From positions 1 to 5,244 of the forward strand of contig JAFMQQ010000262.1 of assembly GCA_017354595.1 (NCBI GenBank): DNA of 5,244 bases, in the 5' to 3' direction. This document shows, one piece after another, positions 4,492 to 5,244 of this stretch (position 1 is the stretch's first letter; each line of letters opens with the position of its first letter). The DNA comes from Micromonosporaceae bacterium. GTDB lineage: Bacteria; Actinomycetota; Actinomycetes; Mycobacteriales; Micromonosporaceae. The notes beneath the pieces are model-generated. The model was given only the letters and a program-made list of their open reading frames with translations, did no database searches and was not told where the DNA came from. The position numbers and the translations under genes were made by a program.

Positions 4492-5244
4492 TCAGCCCAC
4501 CGGACGGGAGGAGTTCAGCTCGCGTACCCGCCACTGGTCCAGGACGCGGGCCAGCACCACCTGGCCGACGACGAAGGTCACCGCGGGCACGGTCTGGATA
4601 CGCTGCCCGTCCGGGCCGAACTCCGACCGCGGCAGCCGGTCGTAGACGATGTTCAGCGTCGGCCGGTTGAGTTCGAAGAAGGCGTCGGCCTCCACGCTGC
4701 GCAGGGTGTAGCCACCGCCCTCCAGGTGCCGGCCGTTCCGGTACCCCGCCTGCACCACCTGCAATGCGGTCGCGCAGGCGGCGCAGGCCGGATCGCTCGC
4801 GGCGATCAGCGGTCCGTCATTGCCGGTCGCGGTGGCGTAGTTGAGCGTGGCGAACCAGTACCGGACGAAGGCCGTCGCACCCTCCACTGTGTACGCTCGC
4901 CCGCCGGAGGCCAGCTGCGGTGGGTCGTCGACGCTGCCGGGCAGACCGCCGCCGGCGTTGACCTCGGCCGCGCCGCCCTGCGCGCCGCGATCCTGGGGCA
5001 GGTTGGCCAGCCCGACGCCGACCAGGGTGACCAGCAGCAGCACCGCGCCACCGATCAGCAGCGGGCGGCCGAAGCGCCGGATGCCCCACCGACCCGGCCG
5101 GGCACCGCGGCCGGTACCCGGCTGGTCGGGCCGGGAATCGTCGGACACCGGGACGGCCACCGCCGGCTCGGCCGGCTCGGTGGGCTCGGTGGGCTCGGCC
5201 GGTCCGGCCGCGGCGCGCCATCCCGGCACCACCCGCTGGTCGGG
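4492..5244 (-). CDS. DUF6318-like single-pass membrane protein (5' end uncertain, may run off right edge)
   Basis: Putative cell-envelope protein of unknown function. Counting residues from the GTG at 5232, a Pro/Glu/Asp-rich tail (1-47) with EP repeats is followed by a basic stretch (RPGRWGIRRFGR), one transmembrane helix (about 57-76) and a linker. A globular domain follows from about residue 113. The basic residues before the helix predict an inside N-terminus and an extracytoplasmic C-terminal domain. That domain carries AFVRYWFATLNYATATGN (121-138) and a CxxC pair (C150, C153), which I recognise as typical of DUF6318; the name is from memory. No lipobox is visible. The frame stays open from 5232 to the right edge (reading PDQRV before the first GTG), so the true start may lie outside. 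GTG at 5232 or 5229 is possible but lacks a ribosome-binding site. The stop lies one base before the SDR start. A role in envelope assembly or transport is only a guess. Confidence 0.8.
   Translation of the reverse strand, partial: PDQRVVPGWRAAAGPAEPTEPTEPAEPAVAVPVSDDSRPDQPGTGRGARPGRWGIRRFGRPLLIGGAVLLLVTLVGVGLANLPQDRGAQGGAAEVNAGGGLPGSVDDPPQLASGGRAYTVEGATAFVRYWFATLNYATATGNDGPLIAASDPACAACATALQVVQAGYRNGRHLEGGGYTLRSVEADAFFELNRPTLNIVYDRLPRSEFGPDGQRIQTVPAVTFVVGQVVLARVLDQWRVRELNSSRPVG
5165..5209. repeat. 9-base imperfect tandem repeat coding for (A/T)EP units
   Basis: Five adjoining 9-mers: GGCTCGGCC, GGCTCGGTG, GGCTCGGTG, GGCTCGGCC, GGTCCGGCC. Read on the minus strand they encode the repeated Pro-Ala/Thr-Glu units in the disordered N-terminal tail of the DUF6318-like protein. 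Nine bases keep the frame, so copy-number change by slippage would lengthen or shorten the tail without breaking the gene. Confidence 0.85.

Noticed and set aside
2559..4670. 703-codon open frame on the plus strand antisense to the DUF3099, HhH-GPD and SDR genes and the end of the DUF6318-like gene
   Set aside because: Its translation is rich in Arg, Gly, His and Pro with no domain I recognise, and it opposes genes with clear family motifs. Long antisense frames are expected at this GC content.
1..5244. Defence island, phage or mobile element
   Set aside because: No transposase, integrase, terminal repeats, toxin-antitoxin or CRISPR signals are present. Composition is even throughout, and the genes look like conserved chromosomal families.

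Overview
The window is a high-GC (roughly 70% by eye), gene-dense stretch of an actinobacterial chromosome. The evidence is strong G/C bias at third codon positions, frequent GTG starts, and several families known mainly from Actinomycetota (DUF3039, DUF3099, DUF6318-like, and the actinobacterial HhH-GPD subfamily). A Micromonosporaceae-like source is my guess from codon style, including many GTAC tetranucleotides, but the sequence does not prove it. No mobile element, CRISPR array, tRNA or rRNA is visible, and no stretch over about 60 bases lacks a gene. It looks like a conserved core-genome region.

Layout, left to right. (1) 1-613, minus strand: a small putative zinc-binding DUF3039 protein, followed 15 bases downstream by the N-terminal part of a DEAD/DEAH-type superfamily 2 helicase that runs off the left edge. 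(2) 614-666: a 53-base divergent intergenic region. It holds a good -10 hexamer (TAACGT, 655-660) exactly six bases before the GTG of the next gene, which suggests a leaderless transcript. (3) 667-2474, plus strand: psuG (pseudouridine-5'-phosphate glycosidase) and a PfkB-family kinase, very probably psuK, joined by an ATGA stop/start overlap. (4) 2481-5244, minus strand: four closely spaced genes, read from the right edge as a DUF6318-like single-pass membrane protein, an extended-SDR NAD-dependent epimerase/dehydratase, an HhH-GPD-superfamily DNA repair protein and a DUF3099 two-helix membrane protein. Gaps are 1, 21 and 15 bases.

How the genes work together. The psuG-psuK pair gives a clear two-step pathway: the kinase makes pseudouridine 5'-phosphate, and PsuG splits it into uracil and ribose 5-phosphate. 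The DUF3039-helicase pair probably acts in nucleic-acid metabolism, with DUF3039 as a possible zinc-binding partner. The right-hand four-gene unit looks like one transcript, but its members share no obvious pathway. Its most unusual protein is the HhH-GPD member, which by hand alignment lacks both the Lys and the Asp of classical DNA glycosylases. I found no convincing new multi-gene system. The points most worth checking are the HhH-GPD active site, the leaderless psuG promoter, the GTAC excess and the helicase/DUF3039 pairing.
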